From Sediminicoccus sp. KRV36 (lineage in GTDB: Bacteria > Pseudomonadota > Alphaproteobacteria > Acetobacterales > Acetobacteraceae), in assembly GCF_023243115.1 (NCBI RefSeq), contig NZ_CP085081.1:310001-374000 (forward strand): DNA of 64,000 nucleotides. Direction: 5' to 3'. Shown one piece after another: positions 24,827-33,226 of this stretch (position 1 is the first letter of the stretch; each line of letters starts with the position of its first letter). The position numbers and the translations under genes are program-made. The notes under the pieces were generated by a model that was not told the origin of the DNA, ran no database searches, and saw only the letters and a list, made by a program, of their open reading frames with translations.

Positions 24827-26422
24827 TTGCCTGGCACCTACACCCAGCCGCGCTATGAATATCGCCCCCATCCCGTTGATGCTGAGCGGGCACCCGTTGT
24901 CATCGTGGGCGGCGGGCTGGTCGGGCTGACGGCAGCGCTGGATCTGGCGCGGCGCGGCCTGCGCGTGGTGCTGCTCGATGAGGATGACACGGTCAGCTTC
25001 GGCAGCCGCGCCATTTGCTTCGCCAAGCGCAGCCTGGAGATCTTCGCGCGGCTTGGCGTCGGCGAGAAGTTCCTCGCCAAGGGGATCACCTGGAACCAGG
25101 GCCGCGTCTTCTTCCAGTCGCGCGAGGCGTATAGCTTCAACCTGCTGCCCGAGGATGGCCATGAATTCCCGGCCTTCGTGAATCTCCAGCAGTATTACGC
25201 CGAGCAATGGCTGGTGGAGGCCTGCGTTGAATCCGGGCTTGTGGATCTGCGCTGGCAGTCACGCGTGACGGGCATCGCGGCCCATCCCGATGGTGCGCTG
25301 CTGACCATCGAGACACCGGAGGGCGCATACACCCTGCACGCCGACTGGCTGCTGGCGGCCGATGGCGCGCGCAGCTTCATCCGCGAAGCCCTCGGCCTCA
25401 GCTTCACCGGTCAGGTCTTCCGGGACCGCTTCCTCATCGCCGATGTGGTGATGAGCGCACCCTTCCCGACCGAGCGCTGGTTCTGGTTCGACCCGCCCTT
25501 CCATCCCGGCCAATCCGTGCTGCTGCACAAGCAGCCCGATGATGTCTGGCGGATTGATTTTCAGCTTGGCTGGGATGCGGATCCGGAACTCGAAAAGGAT
25601 CCTGAGCGTGTGCGCCGCCGCGTGACGGACATGCTCGGCCCGGATGTGCCCTTCGATCTGGAATGGGTCAGCGTCTATACCTTCCGCTGCCGGCGGATGG
25701 AGCGCTTCCGCCATGGCCGCGTCTTCTTCCTGGGCGATGCCGCGCATCAGGTGAGCCCCTTTGGGGCGCGGGGCGGCAATGGCGGCGTGCAGGATGCCGA
25801 TAATCTATGCTGGAAACTGGCTGCCGTGCTGCGCGGGGATGCGCCGGAAGCGCTGCTGGACAGCTACGAAGCCGAGCGGATTCCCGCCGCTGACGAAAAC
25901 ATCCTCCACTCCAGCCGCAGCACGGATTTCATCACGCCCAAGACCGAGGCGGCGCGCGCCTGGCGCGATGCGGTGCTGGAACTGGCCGAGGATTGGGCAT
26001 TGGCGCGGCCCTTCGTGAATTCCGGCCGCCTCTCCAGGCCCACCACCCTGCTGGACAGCCCGCTGAACGGCCCGGACCAGTCGCCCGGCATGGCCCCGCC
26101 CGGCACGCCGGCCCCTGACGCACCGCTGCTGCGCGGCGATCAGCGTGGCTGGCTGCTGCGCCAGATCGGTGCGGATGGCGGTTTCACCCTGCTGGCGCGG
26201 GAGGTGGTGCCGGTGCCCTTGCCGGGCATCACCACCCTGCTGATCGCGGATACGCCGCGGGCCGGCGCCTGGCATGACCATTCCGGCCTGGCCGCCGCGC
26301 GCTATGGGCTCTCACCCGGCGAATGCGTGCTGCTGCGGCCGGACCAGCATATCGCCGCGCGTTTCACCACCGCGGCGCCCGAGCCGATCCTCGCCGCGCG
26401 GGACAAGGCGCTCGGCCGATGA
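24827..26422 (+). CDS. FAD-dependent aromatic monooxygenase (PheA/TfdB/MhpA group)
   Basis: A 531-residue flavoprotein hydroxylase. The FAD-binding Rossmann motif is VVIVGGGLVGLTAALDLARR, the second dinucleotide motif is GADGARS-like (LAADGARSFIREALGL), and GRVFFLGDAAHQVSPFGARG is the flavin ribityl contact. A C-terminal thioredoxin-like domain closes the protein, as in phenol hydroxylases. The start is a TTG at 24827, with GGAGG eight bases upstream and no better codon before the conserved region. It overlaps the DUF2783 gene by four bases. The substrate is probably a hydroxylated aromatic acid (inference from family and operon). Confidence 0.9.
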   Translation: MPGTYTQPRYEYRPHPVDAERAPVVIVGGGLVGLTAALDLARRGLRVVLLDEDDTVSFGSRAICFAKRSLEIFARLGVGEKFLAKGITWNQGRVFFQSREAYSFNLLPEDGHEFPAFVNLQQYYAEQWLVEACVESGLVDLRWQSRVTGIAAHPDGALLTIETPEGAYTLHADWLLAADGARSFIREALGLSFTGQVFRDRFLIADVVMSAPFPTERWFWFDPPFHPGQSVLLHKQPDDVWRIDFQLGWDADPELEKDPERVRRRVTDMLGPDVPFDLEWVSVYTFRCRRMERFRHGRVFFLGDAAHQVSPFGARGGNGGVQDADNLCWKLAAVLRGDAPEALLDSYEAERIPAADENILHSSRSTDFITPKTEAARAWRDAVLELAEDWALARPFVNSGRLSRPTTLLDSPLNGPDQSPGMAPPGTPAPDAPLLRGDQRGWLLRQIGADGGFTLLAREVVPVPLPGITTLLIADTPRAGAWHDHSGLAAARYGLSPGECVLLRPDQHIAARFTTAAPEPILAARDKALGR

Positions 26423-26622
26423 AGCAACTGCGCACAACGCCCCGAATCGCCGATCCGGACGGCTTCTATGCCGCCTTGATGGAGGCGCATCGCACGCTCG
26501 ATGCCGCGGCCTCACGCAAGCTCGACGCCAAGCTCATTCTGCTGCTGGCCAATCACATTGGCGACATGGCAGTGCTGCATGAGGCGCTGGTGATTGCGCA
26601 GGGCGCCAAGCCGGAGGAATAA
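26419..26622 (+). CDS. DUF2783 small protein
   Basis: A 67-residue helical protein of the DUF2783 family, readable as DPDGFYAALMEAHRTLDAAA, SRKLDAKLILLLANHIGDMA and VLHEALVIAQ. Members are repeatedly found next to FAD-dependent aromatic hydroxylases; the function is unknown. The start overlaps the monooxygenase stop (ATGA), giving the same stoichiometric coupling seen in other such pairs. The ATG of the longer open frame upstream (26323) is ignored because it would lie deep inside the monooxygenase gene. Confidence 0.88.
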   Translation: MKQLRTTPRIADPDGFYAALMEAHRTLDAAASRKLDAKLILLLANHIGDMAVLHEALVIAQGAKPEE

Positions 26623-26629
26623 TGCCTCC
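26613..26629 (+). promoter_or_regulatory. Hairpin sequestering the ribosome-binding site of the M20 gene
   Basis: GGAGG (26613-26617) is the ribosome-binding site for the M20 gene and is perfectly complementary to CCTCC (26625-26629), which touches the ATG at 26630. The seven-base loop contains the DUF2783 stop codon, so ribosomes terminating there would open the hairpin: a translational-coupling device (inference). Confidence 0.5.
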
Positions 26630-27796
26630 ATGAATAACCCGACCGAGACCATCGCCGCCTGGCAGGATGAGTTCACCACCATCCGCCGTGACATCCACGC
26701 CCATCCCGAGCTTGGGCTGGAGGAACATCGCACCGCCGACCTCGTGGCCAGCAAGCTCACGGAGATGGGGATCGAGGTGCATCGCGGTATCGGTGTGACC
26801 GGCGTGGTCGGCGTCATTCGCAACGGCAATGGCCAGGGCCGCATCGGCCTGCGCGCCGACATGGACGCGCTGGCCATGACCGAGGCGAACAGCTTCGCGC
26901 ATGCCAGCGCCATCCCGGGAAAAATGCATGCCTGCGGGCATGACGGGCACACCACCATGCTGCTCGCCGCCGCCAAATATCTGCAGGAGACCAAGCGCTT
27001 CGACGGCACCGTCCACCTGATCTTCCAGCCGGGCGAAGAAGGTGCGGGCGGCGCGCTCGCCATGCTGGAGGACGGGCTGTTCGAGCGCTTTCCCTGCGAT
27101 GCGGTATTTGGCCTGCACAACCGCCCGGGCATGCCGCTCGGCCAATACGGCATAAGGCCCGGCCCGATGATGGCGGGCGTCGCCTTCTTCGACATCCAGG
27201 TGACAGGCAAGGGCGGCCATGGCGCGCGGCCCGAGACGACGCATGATCCCGTCGTGATGGGCGCCGCCATCGTGCAGGCGCTGCAATCCGTCGTCGCCCG
27301 CAATGTGCCGGCGGCCGAACGCGCGGTGCTCAGCGTGACGCGGTTCGACGCGGGCAACGCCTATAACGTCATCCCGAACGAGGTGCGGCTCGGTGGCACG
27401 GTGCGCGCCTTCAGCAATCAGGTGATGAAGCTGGTGGAGGACCGCATGCGCGCCATCAGCGCGGGTGTTGCTTCCGGCCTGGGAGGCACGGCCACCCTTG
27501 ATTTCCGCGTGATCACCACGCCCCTGGTCAATGATGCGGCGGAGACCCTGGCCCTGGGCGATGCGGCCGCTTCCCTGGTGGGAGAGGGGCATGTGAAGCG
27601 TGAATTCCCCGCCGTCATGGGTGGTGAGGATTTCGCCTACATGCTGGAGAAATGCCCCGGCGCCTATATCGTCACCGGCAATGGTGACAGCGCCGAGGTG
27701 CACAACCCCGCCTTCGACTTCAACGACGCCGCCATCCCCTATGGCGCGGGTGTGCTCGCCGCCGTGGTCGAAGCCAAGTTGAAGCGCGTCGAATAG
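26630..27796 (+). CDS. M20-family amidohydrolase (hippurate hydrolase type)
   Basis: A 388-residue metal-dependent amidohydrolase that cleaves N-acyl amino acids or similar amides. Catalytic and metal motifs are IHAHPELGLEEHRTADLV, LRADMDALAMTE, KMHACGHDGHTTMLLAAAKY, IFQPGEEGAGGALAML and GLHNRPGMPLGQYG; the dimerisation-domain GKGGHGARPETTHDP and the final ligand region MGGEDFAYML are also present. It is the last gene of the MBL/FAD/DUF2783 operon; a hairpin over its ribosome-binding site suggests coupled translation. It could release an aromatic acid for the monooxygenase (inference). Confidence 0.92.
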   Translation: MNNPTETIAAWQDEFTTIRRDIHAHPELGLEEHRTADLVASKLTEMGIEVHRGIGVTGVVGVIRNGNGQGRIGLRADMDALAMTEANSFAHASAIPGKMHACGHDGHTTMLLAAAKYLQETKRFDGTVHLIFQPGEEGAGGALAMLEDGLFERFPCDAVFGLHNRPGMPLGQYGIRPGPMMAGVAFFDIQVTGKGGHGARPETTHDPVVMGAAIVQALQSVVARNVPAAERAVLSVTRFDAGNAYNVIPNEVRLGGTVRAFSNQVMKLVEDRMRAISAGVASGLGGTATLDFRVITTPLVNDAAETLALGDAAASLVGEGHVKREFPAVMGGEDFAYMLEKCPGAYIVTGNGDSAEVHNPAFDFNDAAIPYGAGVLAAVVEAKLKRVE

Positions 27797-27805
27797 ACGC
27801 GCTTC
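27781..27805. terminator. Perfect 10-bp stem between convergent genes
   Basis: GAAGCGCGTC (27781-27790) and GACGCGCTTC (27796-27805) form a perfect stem with a five-base loop that contains the M20 stop codon. It sits between the M20 gene and the convergent phasin gene and could end both transcripts. Confidence 0.6.
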
Positions 27806-27817
27806 AATCAGGGCTTA

Positions 27818-28240
27818 TCAGGGCTTGACCATGCCCTTCACTTCTTCGAGTGCCTCGGCGAAGCGGCGGTTCAGTACGCCCACGGCCTCGCCATTGGACT
27901 TCTGAATCAGCTCGGCGATTTCCTGCATGTTGGCCACCGCGCGCTCATAGGCGGTCTTCATCATTTCGGCCTGCTGCGCCGCCTTGGCATTGGGCGAGGC
28001 CTCGACCGCGGTCATGCTCTGCATGGCCTGGGTCATTTCGCCCATCACCTGCTGAATGATCTCCATGTTGCGGCGGCCCACGGCCTGGGCACCTTCCATG
28101 GCGAGCTTGTTGGCGGTGGTCAGCGCTTCGAGGTTGCGCTTCTGCGCATCGGCGAAGGCCTGGAAATCCGGCATGGCGGGCAGCTTCATCGAGGTGAAGG
28201 CGCGCATCATTTCTTCGGGATTGAAGCCATTGCTTGACAT
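27818..28240 (-). CDS. Phasin family protein
   Basis: A 140-residue amphipathic helical protein that coats polyhydroxyalkanoate granules. The phasin core runs PDFQAFADAQKRNLEALTTA, NKLAMEGAQAVGRRNMEIIQ and QVMGEMTQAMQSM, with heptad-like hydrophobic spacing and no membrane helix. The start ATG at 28240 is clear. No PHA synthase genes are in the window. The gene is convergent with the M20 amidohydrolase gene. Confidence 0.9.
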   Translation of the reverse strand: MSSNGFNPEEMMRAFTSMKLPAMPDFQAFADAQKRNLEALTTANKLAMEGAQAVGRRNMEIIQQVMGEMTQAMQSMTAVEASPNAKAAQQAEMMKTAYERAVANMQEIAELIQKSNGEAVGVLNRRFAEALEEVKGMVKP

Positions 28241-28342
28241 GATTTGAGTCTCCGGATGCCGTCGCCGAGACTGACCCCAGCGATCAGTTGTCCGAGCAGC
28301 GGCCTGAACGCCTTGGTTCCTAGACGCCCTGGGGTAACGCGG

Positions 28343-28984
28343 TCAATTCACTTCCGTTGCAGGTTCCGCGTCAGGGCCGGCCTCCATGGGGGCGTCGGAC
28401 GCCGAAGCCTCCACTGGCGCCCAGCGCAACCACCGGGCCACACGGTCGGCCTGGTCCAGGGCGCGATCCAGCGCGGCCATGGTGGCCGAGAGGTCCTCGC
28501 TCTCATCTTTTTCCCAGGCGCGAAGGGCGGCGAGCCAGACGGCACCCAGGCCCTGCGCCCGCGCCAGACCGGCGGGCCCCGCGGCATCCAGCCCGGCCGC
28601 TTCCAGCATCCAGGCCATGGCGCTGAGATTGCGGCGGGCGAACCACAGCGCCAACAGGGGGGCGCGTGGCAGGTCATGCAGCAGCCGGACCACGCCCGGG
28701 CGGTCCGGCTGGAGCGCGTCCAGCCGGCGCATCAGCACATCGAACAGTCGGTCCCGGGCGGTGCTGCTCATATCCTCCACCGTGCCTTCCAGCACGCCGG
28801 CATCCACTGCGCGCTGATGCGCGCCCAGGATTTCCAGCGGGCAGGTGAAGTGGCGCCGCAGATCAGCCAGGGGCAGGCCGGCCTCGGCCGCGACGGCGCG
28901 CAGCGTCAGGCCATGCCAGCCACTGCCGGCCAGAACGCGCCAGAAGGCGCTGAGGATCGCTTGGTCGGGGGCGGGAATGCTCAT
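28343..28984 (-). CDS. TetR-fold, COQ9-like protein
   Basis: A 213-residue protein with an N-terminal helix-turn-helix-like region (WHGLTLRAVAAEAGLPLADL, RRHFTCPLEILGAHQ) and a C-terminal half in the alphaproteobacterial COQ9-like style: DRLFDVLMRRLDALQPDRPG, VVRLLHDLPRAPLLALWFAR and WLAALRAWEKDESEDLSATM. COQ9 is a lipid-binding TetR-fold protein in ubiquinone biosynthesis; bacterial relatives may be either lipid-binding accessory factors or regulators. The C-terminal tail is acidic and alanine-rich. It stands upstream of the phasin gene on the same strand, 102 bases apart. Confidence 0.75.
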   Translation of the reverse strand: MSIPAPDQAILSAFWRVLAGSGWHGLTLRAVAAEAGLPLADLRRHFTCPLEILGAHQRAVDAGVLEGTVEDMSSTARDRLFDVLMRRLDALQPDRPGVVRLLHDLPRAPLLALWFARRNLSAMAWMLEAAGLDAAGPAGLARAQGLGAVWLAALRAWEKDESEDLSATMAALDRALDQADRVARWLRWAPVEASASDAPMEAGPDAEPATEVN

Positions 28985-29320
28985 GCCGTCAAGATTGGCC
29001 CGGTCGGGCTTTGGCGCAAGCGGGGCGGGGTGGGCGGCTTTCCTTCAGGCGGCACGGCAGGGCACACATCAGCACCTGGGCGCGGCTGGTGAAAGCCTGG
29101 GATTTTCATGAAAATGACGGCAGTCCGGTCAGCCTGCGCGATGGCGGGAGAGCGGGCCAGGCTCCCTGCGCCCTCCGCAAGCCGTGGTCTCCAGCCAGCA
29201 AGCCGGGATCCGGAAATGCTCGTCCAGGTGCAGGGGCGCCGGTTGGGATTGCCGCCTGAGCGGCGCCCCGGGAACGGGCCTGGCGCCGAGGGGGTCAGCG
29301 CCACCGCCGCAGCCCACCCA
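28985..29320. other. Intergenic region with a palindrome, no gene seen
   Basis: No convincing reading frame. It holds a perfect 14-base palindrome ATTTTCATGAAAAT (29102-29115) in an otherwise GC-rich stretch, possibly an operator for the leftward COQ9-like gene, and a hairpin listed separately. Confidence 0.5.
29233..29269 (-). terminator. Possible terminator of the Bug receptor gene
   Basis: GGGGCGCCG (29233-29241) pairs with CGGCGCCCC (29261-29269), about 50 bases past the end of the leftward Bug receptor gene. There is no T-run. Confidence 0.4.
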
Positions 29321-30301
29321 TCAATCCGGCGTGATGTTGCCCGCGGCGATCACCGCCCGCCATCGGTCCAACTCACCCGTGATCAGCGCCGTGTAGCCCG
29401 CCGGCCCCTCCGCGCCGGGCCGGACGCCGATGGTGCCGAAGCGCTCCACCACCGCCGGGTCGGCCAGGGCCTGGGCGATTTCGGCGTCCCACCGCGCGAT
29501 GATGTCCGGCGGCAGCCCGGCCGGTGCCGAAAAGCCGAACCAGTTGCTGGAGGTCACCTGCGGGAAGCCCTGCTCGGCGAAGGTCGGCACGTCAGGCAGC
29601 GAGGCGGGGCGCGTGGCCTCGCTCGTCGCCAGCGCGCGCAGGCGCCCGCCACGCAGATGCGGCAGCGCGATGGGTAGGCTTTCCATGATGGAGGGGATTT
29701 GCCCGCCGATCGTATCCGTCAATGCGGGCGCCGAGCCGCGATAGGGCACATGGGTCAACTCCACCCCCGCCGCACGCGCCAGCACCTGCCCCACCAGATG
29801 GTTCAGCGTGCCATTGCCACCCGACCCATAGGTCACCGGTCGCTGGCGTGCCACGGCGAGGTACTCGGCCAGGTTGCGCGCGGGAAAATCGAGGTTCACC
29901 GCCAGCACGGAGGGAAAGGTGCCAACCAGCCGGATATGCGAGAAATCACGCAGGGCATCGTAGGGCGGGTTGCGATACAGCACTGGCCCGATTCCGTGCG
30001 AGGCGGCGGAGGACATCATCACCACGAAGCGGTCGCCCGGGGCCTTCGCCAGGATATCCGCCCCCAGCGCGCCACCGGCACCTGGCCGATTCTCCACCAC
30101 CACCGGCTGGCCCAGCCTGGCACTCACCACCGGCGCCAGGATGCGCGAAAGGGTATCGGCCGCACCGCCGGGCGGGAAATTCACGATCCAGCGGATCGGC
30201 CGGTCCGGCCAGGCGGCCTGGGCCGAGGCGCGGGGGCTGAAGGCCGGGGCCGCCAGCGCAGGCACGCCCAGCAATGCGGCACGGCGGGTGAGGGTGGGCA
30301 T
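29321..30301 (-). CDS. Bug-type (TctC) tripartite tricarboxylate receptor
   Basis: A 326-residue periplasmic receptor with a signal peptide (LTRRAALLGVPALAAPAFSP). Family blocks are WPDRPIRWIVNFPPGGAADT, LGQPVVVENRPGAGGALGAD, LTHVPYRGSAPALTDTIGGQ and the late LPPDIIARWDAEIAQALADP. The ATG at 30301 is preferred over the one at 30313 because GGAG lies six bases before it. It is divergent from a cytosine-deaminase-like amidohydrolase gene 77 bases away, so it may deliver that enzyme's cyclic amide substrate (inference). No cognate membrane subunits are nearby. Confidence 0.92.
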   Translation of the reverse strand: MPTLTRRAALLGVPALAAPAFSPRASAQAAWPDRPIRWIVNFPPGGAADTLSRILAPVVSARLGQPVVVENRPGAGGALGADILAKAPGDRFVVMMSSAASHGIGPVLYRNPPYDALRDFSHIRLVGTFPSVLAVNLDFPARNLAEYLAVARQRPVTYGSGGNGTLNHLVGQVLARAAGVELTHVPYRGSAPALTDTIGGQIPSIMESLPIALPHLRGGRLRALATSEATRPASLPDVPTFAEQGFPQVTSSNWFGFSAPAGLPPDIIARWDAEIAQALADPAVVERFGTIGVRPGAEGPAGYTALITGELDRWRAVIAAGNITPD

Positions 30302-30378
30302 GTGAATCTCCATGAGGAAGGGTGGTCAGCTTGCCGGAATTCAGCAAGCCTTGTGCCAGTCACCTGGAGTTGTCCCGC

Positions 30379-31614
30379 ATGGAATTCGATCTGCTGCTGC
30401 GCCGCGCCCGCCTTGCCGATGCCGAGGGCCTTGTGGATATCGGCGTCACGGGCGGCATCATCACCGCCATCGCCCCTGATTTGGGAATGACGGCGGGCGA
30501 AGTGGTGGATGCGGCTGGCAGCTTCGTCTCCCCCGGCTTCGTCGAGACGCATATCCATCTCGACAAGAGCGGCATCATTGATCGCTGCGGCTGCGCGCCC
30601 GGACGCAATCCGCACCGCGCGATGGAGCGCGTCTCCGCCATCAAGCACACCTTCACGGTCGAGGATGTGAACGCCCGCGCGCGGGCCACCCTGGAACGAG
30701 CCATCAGCCACGGCACCATGACCATGCGCACCCATTGCGAGGTGGACCCGATGGTGGGCATGCGTGGCTTCCATGGCGTGAAGGCGCTGGTAGACGCCTA
30801 TCGCTGGGCGATCGATCTGGAAATCTGCGTGATGCCGCAGGAGGGCCTGCTGGACAGCCCCGGCACCGAGGAACTCATGGTCGAGGCGCTGAAATCAGGC
30901 GCCACCGTGATCGGTGCCGCACCCAATTATGACCGGGATCGCCATGGCCAGATCCGCCGCATCTTTGAGCTCGCGCGCGAGTTCGACGTGGATGTGGACA
31001 TGCATCTGGACAGCGGCTTCAACCCGGATGACCTGGACCTGACGCTGGTCTGCGAACTCACGGACAAGCTGGGCTGGGGCGGCCGCGTCGCCTTCGGACA
31101 TGGCACGAAGATCGCCAGCGCCACGCCCGAGCATCAGGACCGCATCGGCCGGATGATGGCCAATTCCGGCGTCTCACTCGCTGTACTGCCGGCGACGGAC
31201 CTCTTCCTGATGGGGCGTGACCAGGACCATGACATCCGGCGCGGGGTGGTGGATGCGCATCGGCTGATGGCGCAGGGCGCCTTGTGCAACCTCTCCACCA
31301 ACAATGTGCAGAATCCCTTCACGCCCTTCGGTGACGCGCAATTGATCCGCATGGCCAATCTCTACGCCAATGTGGTGCAGCGCGGCGATGCGGCGGAGCT
31401 GCGCCAGACCTGGGACATGTTCACGGCGAATTCCGCCCGCGTGCTGCGGCTGAAGCAATATGGCATCGCCTTGGGCAATCCCGCTGATCTCGTGGTGGTG
31501 GACGCGCCGGACCCTGTTGCGGCGCTGCGTGGCATCTCGCCCGTGCTGATGGGCTTCAAGCGCGGCCGGCGGAGCTTTTCCCGGGCCCGGGCGGAGCTGC
31601 ATCCGCCGGGGTGA
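30379..31614 (+). CDS. Cytosine deaminase-like metal-dependent amidohydrolase
   Basis: A 411-residue TIM-barrel amidohydrolase. Metal ligands and active-site motifs are FVETHIHLDKSGII (H-x-H), TMTMRTHCEVDPMVG, VDMHLDSGFNPDDLDL and GGRVAFGHGTKIASATPEHQ, with the product-side NPADLVVVDAPDP in the N/C-terminal beta sandwich. The pattern HIHLDK is that of cytosine deaminase/N-isopropylammelide hydrolase relatives rather than dihydroorotase. The ATG at 30379 has GGAG ten bases upstream. The last 59 bases overlap the convergent DUF1622 gene. Substrate unknown; a cyclic amidine or amide is expected. Confidence 0.88.
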   Translation: MEFDLLLRRARLADAEGLVDIGVTGGIITAIAPDLGMTAGEVVDAAGSFVSPGFVETHIHLDKSGIIDRCGCAPGRNPHRAMERVSAIKHTFTVEDVNARARATLERAISHGTMTMRTHCEVDPMVGMRGFHGVKALVDAYRWAIDLEICVMPQEGLLDSPGTEELMVEALKSGATVIGAAPNYDRDRHGQIRRIFELAREFDVDVDMHLDSGFNPDDLDLTLVCELTDKLGWGGRVAFGHGTKIASATPEHQDRIGRMMANSGVSLAVLPATDLFLMGRDQDHDIRRGVVDAHRLMAQGALCNLSTNNVQNPFTPFGDAQLIRMANLYANVVQRGDAAELRQTWDMFTANSARVLRLKQYGIALGNPADLVVVDAPDPVAALRGISPVLMGFKRGRRSFSRARAELHPPG

Positions 31615-31972
31615 ACGGCGCGCTGGCCGTCGCTGCCTCGCCCGCCAATTCGCGTTGCAGGAAGTAGTTCAGGAAGGTGCGGATCGCCGCCACGGCGGCC
31701 AGCTTGCCGATCTGGTCCCAATCGGGCGAGATCGCCGTGCCGACGATATCGGCCGCCAGCTGAAATTCCAGCGCGAGGGACAGGCCGCGCGCCAGCCCCA
31801 TGCGCACATCGCCCGCTGGCCGGCGCAGCAGCCCGGCCAGGAGCCGCGCCAGCGCGATGGCCATGGAAGCGAGAATGATGGCCACACTCAGCGCCTCGGT
31901 GCCCAGCTTCAGCCAGGCGGCAGCGGCGGCCACGGCGGATTCCAGTTCCTCGGGTGGATGGATCAGGTGCAT
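31556..31972 (-). CDS. DUF1622 small membrane protein
   Basis: A 138-residue protein with two or three hydrophobic helices: LGTEALSVAIILASMAIALA, a loop RRPAGDVRMGLARGLSLALE and IGKLAAVAAIRTFLNYFLQR. These blocks match DUF1622, a family of unknown role. The start is the ATG at 31972. The C-terminal 20 residues overlap the amidohydrolase gene on the other strand and are low-complexity (PADAAPPGPGKSSAGRA), so the conserved protein probably ends earlier. Confidence 0.8.
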   Translation of the reverse strand: MHLIHPPEELESAVAAAAAWLKLGTEALSVAIILASMAIALARLLAGLLRRPAGDVRMGLARGLSLALEFQLAADIVGTAISPDWDQIGKLAAVAAIRTFLNYFLQRELAGEAATASAPFTPADAAPPGPGKSSAGRA

Positions 31973-32164
31973 GGGGCGAACTCCGGGGAAGCGCGGTTGC
32001 GCGCATCCTAGAGGTGTTTTGTCCGGGTGCAGGAACGGTTCCGCAATAAGCCGAGGATTGCGGCATCGCAAAGCGCCCGGATGGGTTTCGCCGCAACCTG
32101 CAACGTCAGGGGCGTGCCGGCGTTTGCGACTGTGGCCGCGTCCGTCTCGCGGAAAAGGATGGTT

Positions 32165-33226
32165 ATGGACTCGCAAGCCCGACATGCGGATCACCGCAGC
32201 GCCGATCCGACCCGGATCCCCGTCATCTGGCTGCTCGGGCCGGCGGTTTCGGGCCAGACCAGCATCGTCTCGGCGCTGCTGGATCGTTGGCGCTCGGATT
32301 TGCGGCGGGACCTTTCTGCCGCCACCGCCACGGCCGAAACGCTGGCTTGGCCGCCGGAGGCGCCGCGGCTGCGCTTCCTGGTCACCACGGGCCTGAATGC
32401 CGAAGCCCCGGAATACGATCCGGCCGAGGACCTTGCCTGTCTTGGGCAGGGGCCGGCGCTGATCCTGGCCGTGTTGCGCGCCAATGAGCCGGAACCACAG
32501 CGTTTGCACGCGGTGCTGAAGCAATTGCGGGCGCAGGGCGTGGCATGGCCCATTCTTCTGGTGCAGACCGATCTGCACGCGCTCTACCCCGCCGGAGCCC
32601 CGCACCCGCTGCCTTATCCCTATACCGCGGACGGGACGCCGGGTCCCGCCGTGCCGGCCGCCCTGGCCACGGCGCTCAAGGCGCAACGGGAGGGCCTCGA
32701 GGGGCTCGTCGCGGGCTGTGTTCCGGTGGATTTCACCGCCCCGGCGCAGCGCTTGCCCCCGCCAGGCTATGGCCTCACGGCCCTGCAGGCGGCGATCGGC
32801 AGCTTGGCACCCGAGATCGCGGCCTCCCTCGCCCCGCCTGCCCCGCCGGAGATCGGCCTATGGTCGCGGGCCATCCTGCCCTGGGCCGCCGTGGCGGCGG
32901 TGGCGGATGCCATTCCCTCCCTCGCCGGTGTTCCAGCATTGGGTGCCCAGGCGATGCTGCTGCGCGCCATCGCCCGCCGTTTCGGGCTGGGCGCGGATGT
33001 CGCCATCTGGGCCAATGCCGTGGGTGTGCTGGGCACCGGCCTTGTGCTGCGCTCCGGGCTGCTTTGGCTGTTGGGCGATCTGCCGCCACTCTGGAGCATG
33101 GCGGCGCTGGCCGCCTGGACCTTCCTTGCTTCCTGCGTGATGGGCGCCCTGGCCATTCGTTTCTGCCGGGGTGAGGCCAGGGGCTCCCGCCCTTCGATAC
33201 CCGAGCCGGGCCAGACGCGGCTCTGA
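32165..33226 (+). CDS. GTPase-like membrane protein with a degenerate P-loop
   Basis: A 353-residue protein. The N-terminal half resembles a small GTPase domain: VIWLLGPAVSGQTSIVSALL stands where the P-loop GxxxxGK(S/T) should be, but the lysine is glutamine (GPAVSGQT). A candidate base-recognition strand is ILLVQTDLHALYP (TxxD-like). The C-terminal half has two to three hydrophobic helices (AILPWAAVAAVADAIPSLAG, VAIWANAVGVLGTGLVL, MAALAAWTFLASCVMGALAI), as in YcjF/DUF697-type proteins. The ATG at 32165 has AAGGA six bases upstream; in-frame upstream codons lack one. Nucleotide hydrolysis is doubtful because the lysine is missing. Confidence 0.72.
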   Translation: MDSQARHADHRSADPTRIPVIWLLGPAVSGQTSIVSALLDRWRSDLRRDLSAATATAETLAWPPEAPRLRFLVTTGLNAEAPEYDPAEDLACLGQGPALILAVLRANEPEPQRLHAVLKQLRAQGVAWPILLVQTDLHALYPAGAPHPLPYPYTADGTPGPAVPAALATALKAQREGLEGLVAGCVPVDFTAPAQRLPPPGYGLTALQAAIGSLAPEIAASLAPPAPPEIGLWSRAILPWAAVAAVADAIPSLAGVPALGAQAMLLRAIARRFGLGADVAIWANAVGVLGTGLVLRSGLLWLLGDLPPLWSMAALAAWTFLASCVMGALAIRFCRGEARGSRPSIPEPGQTRL

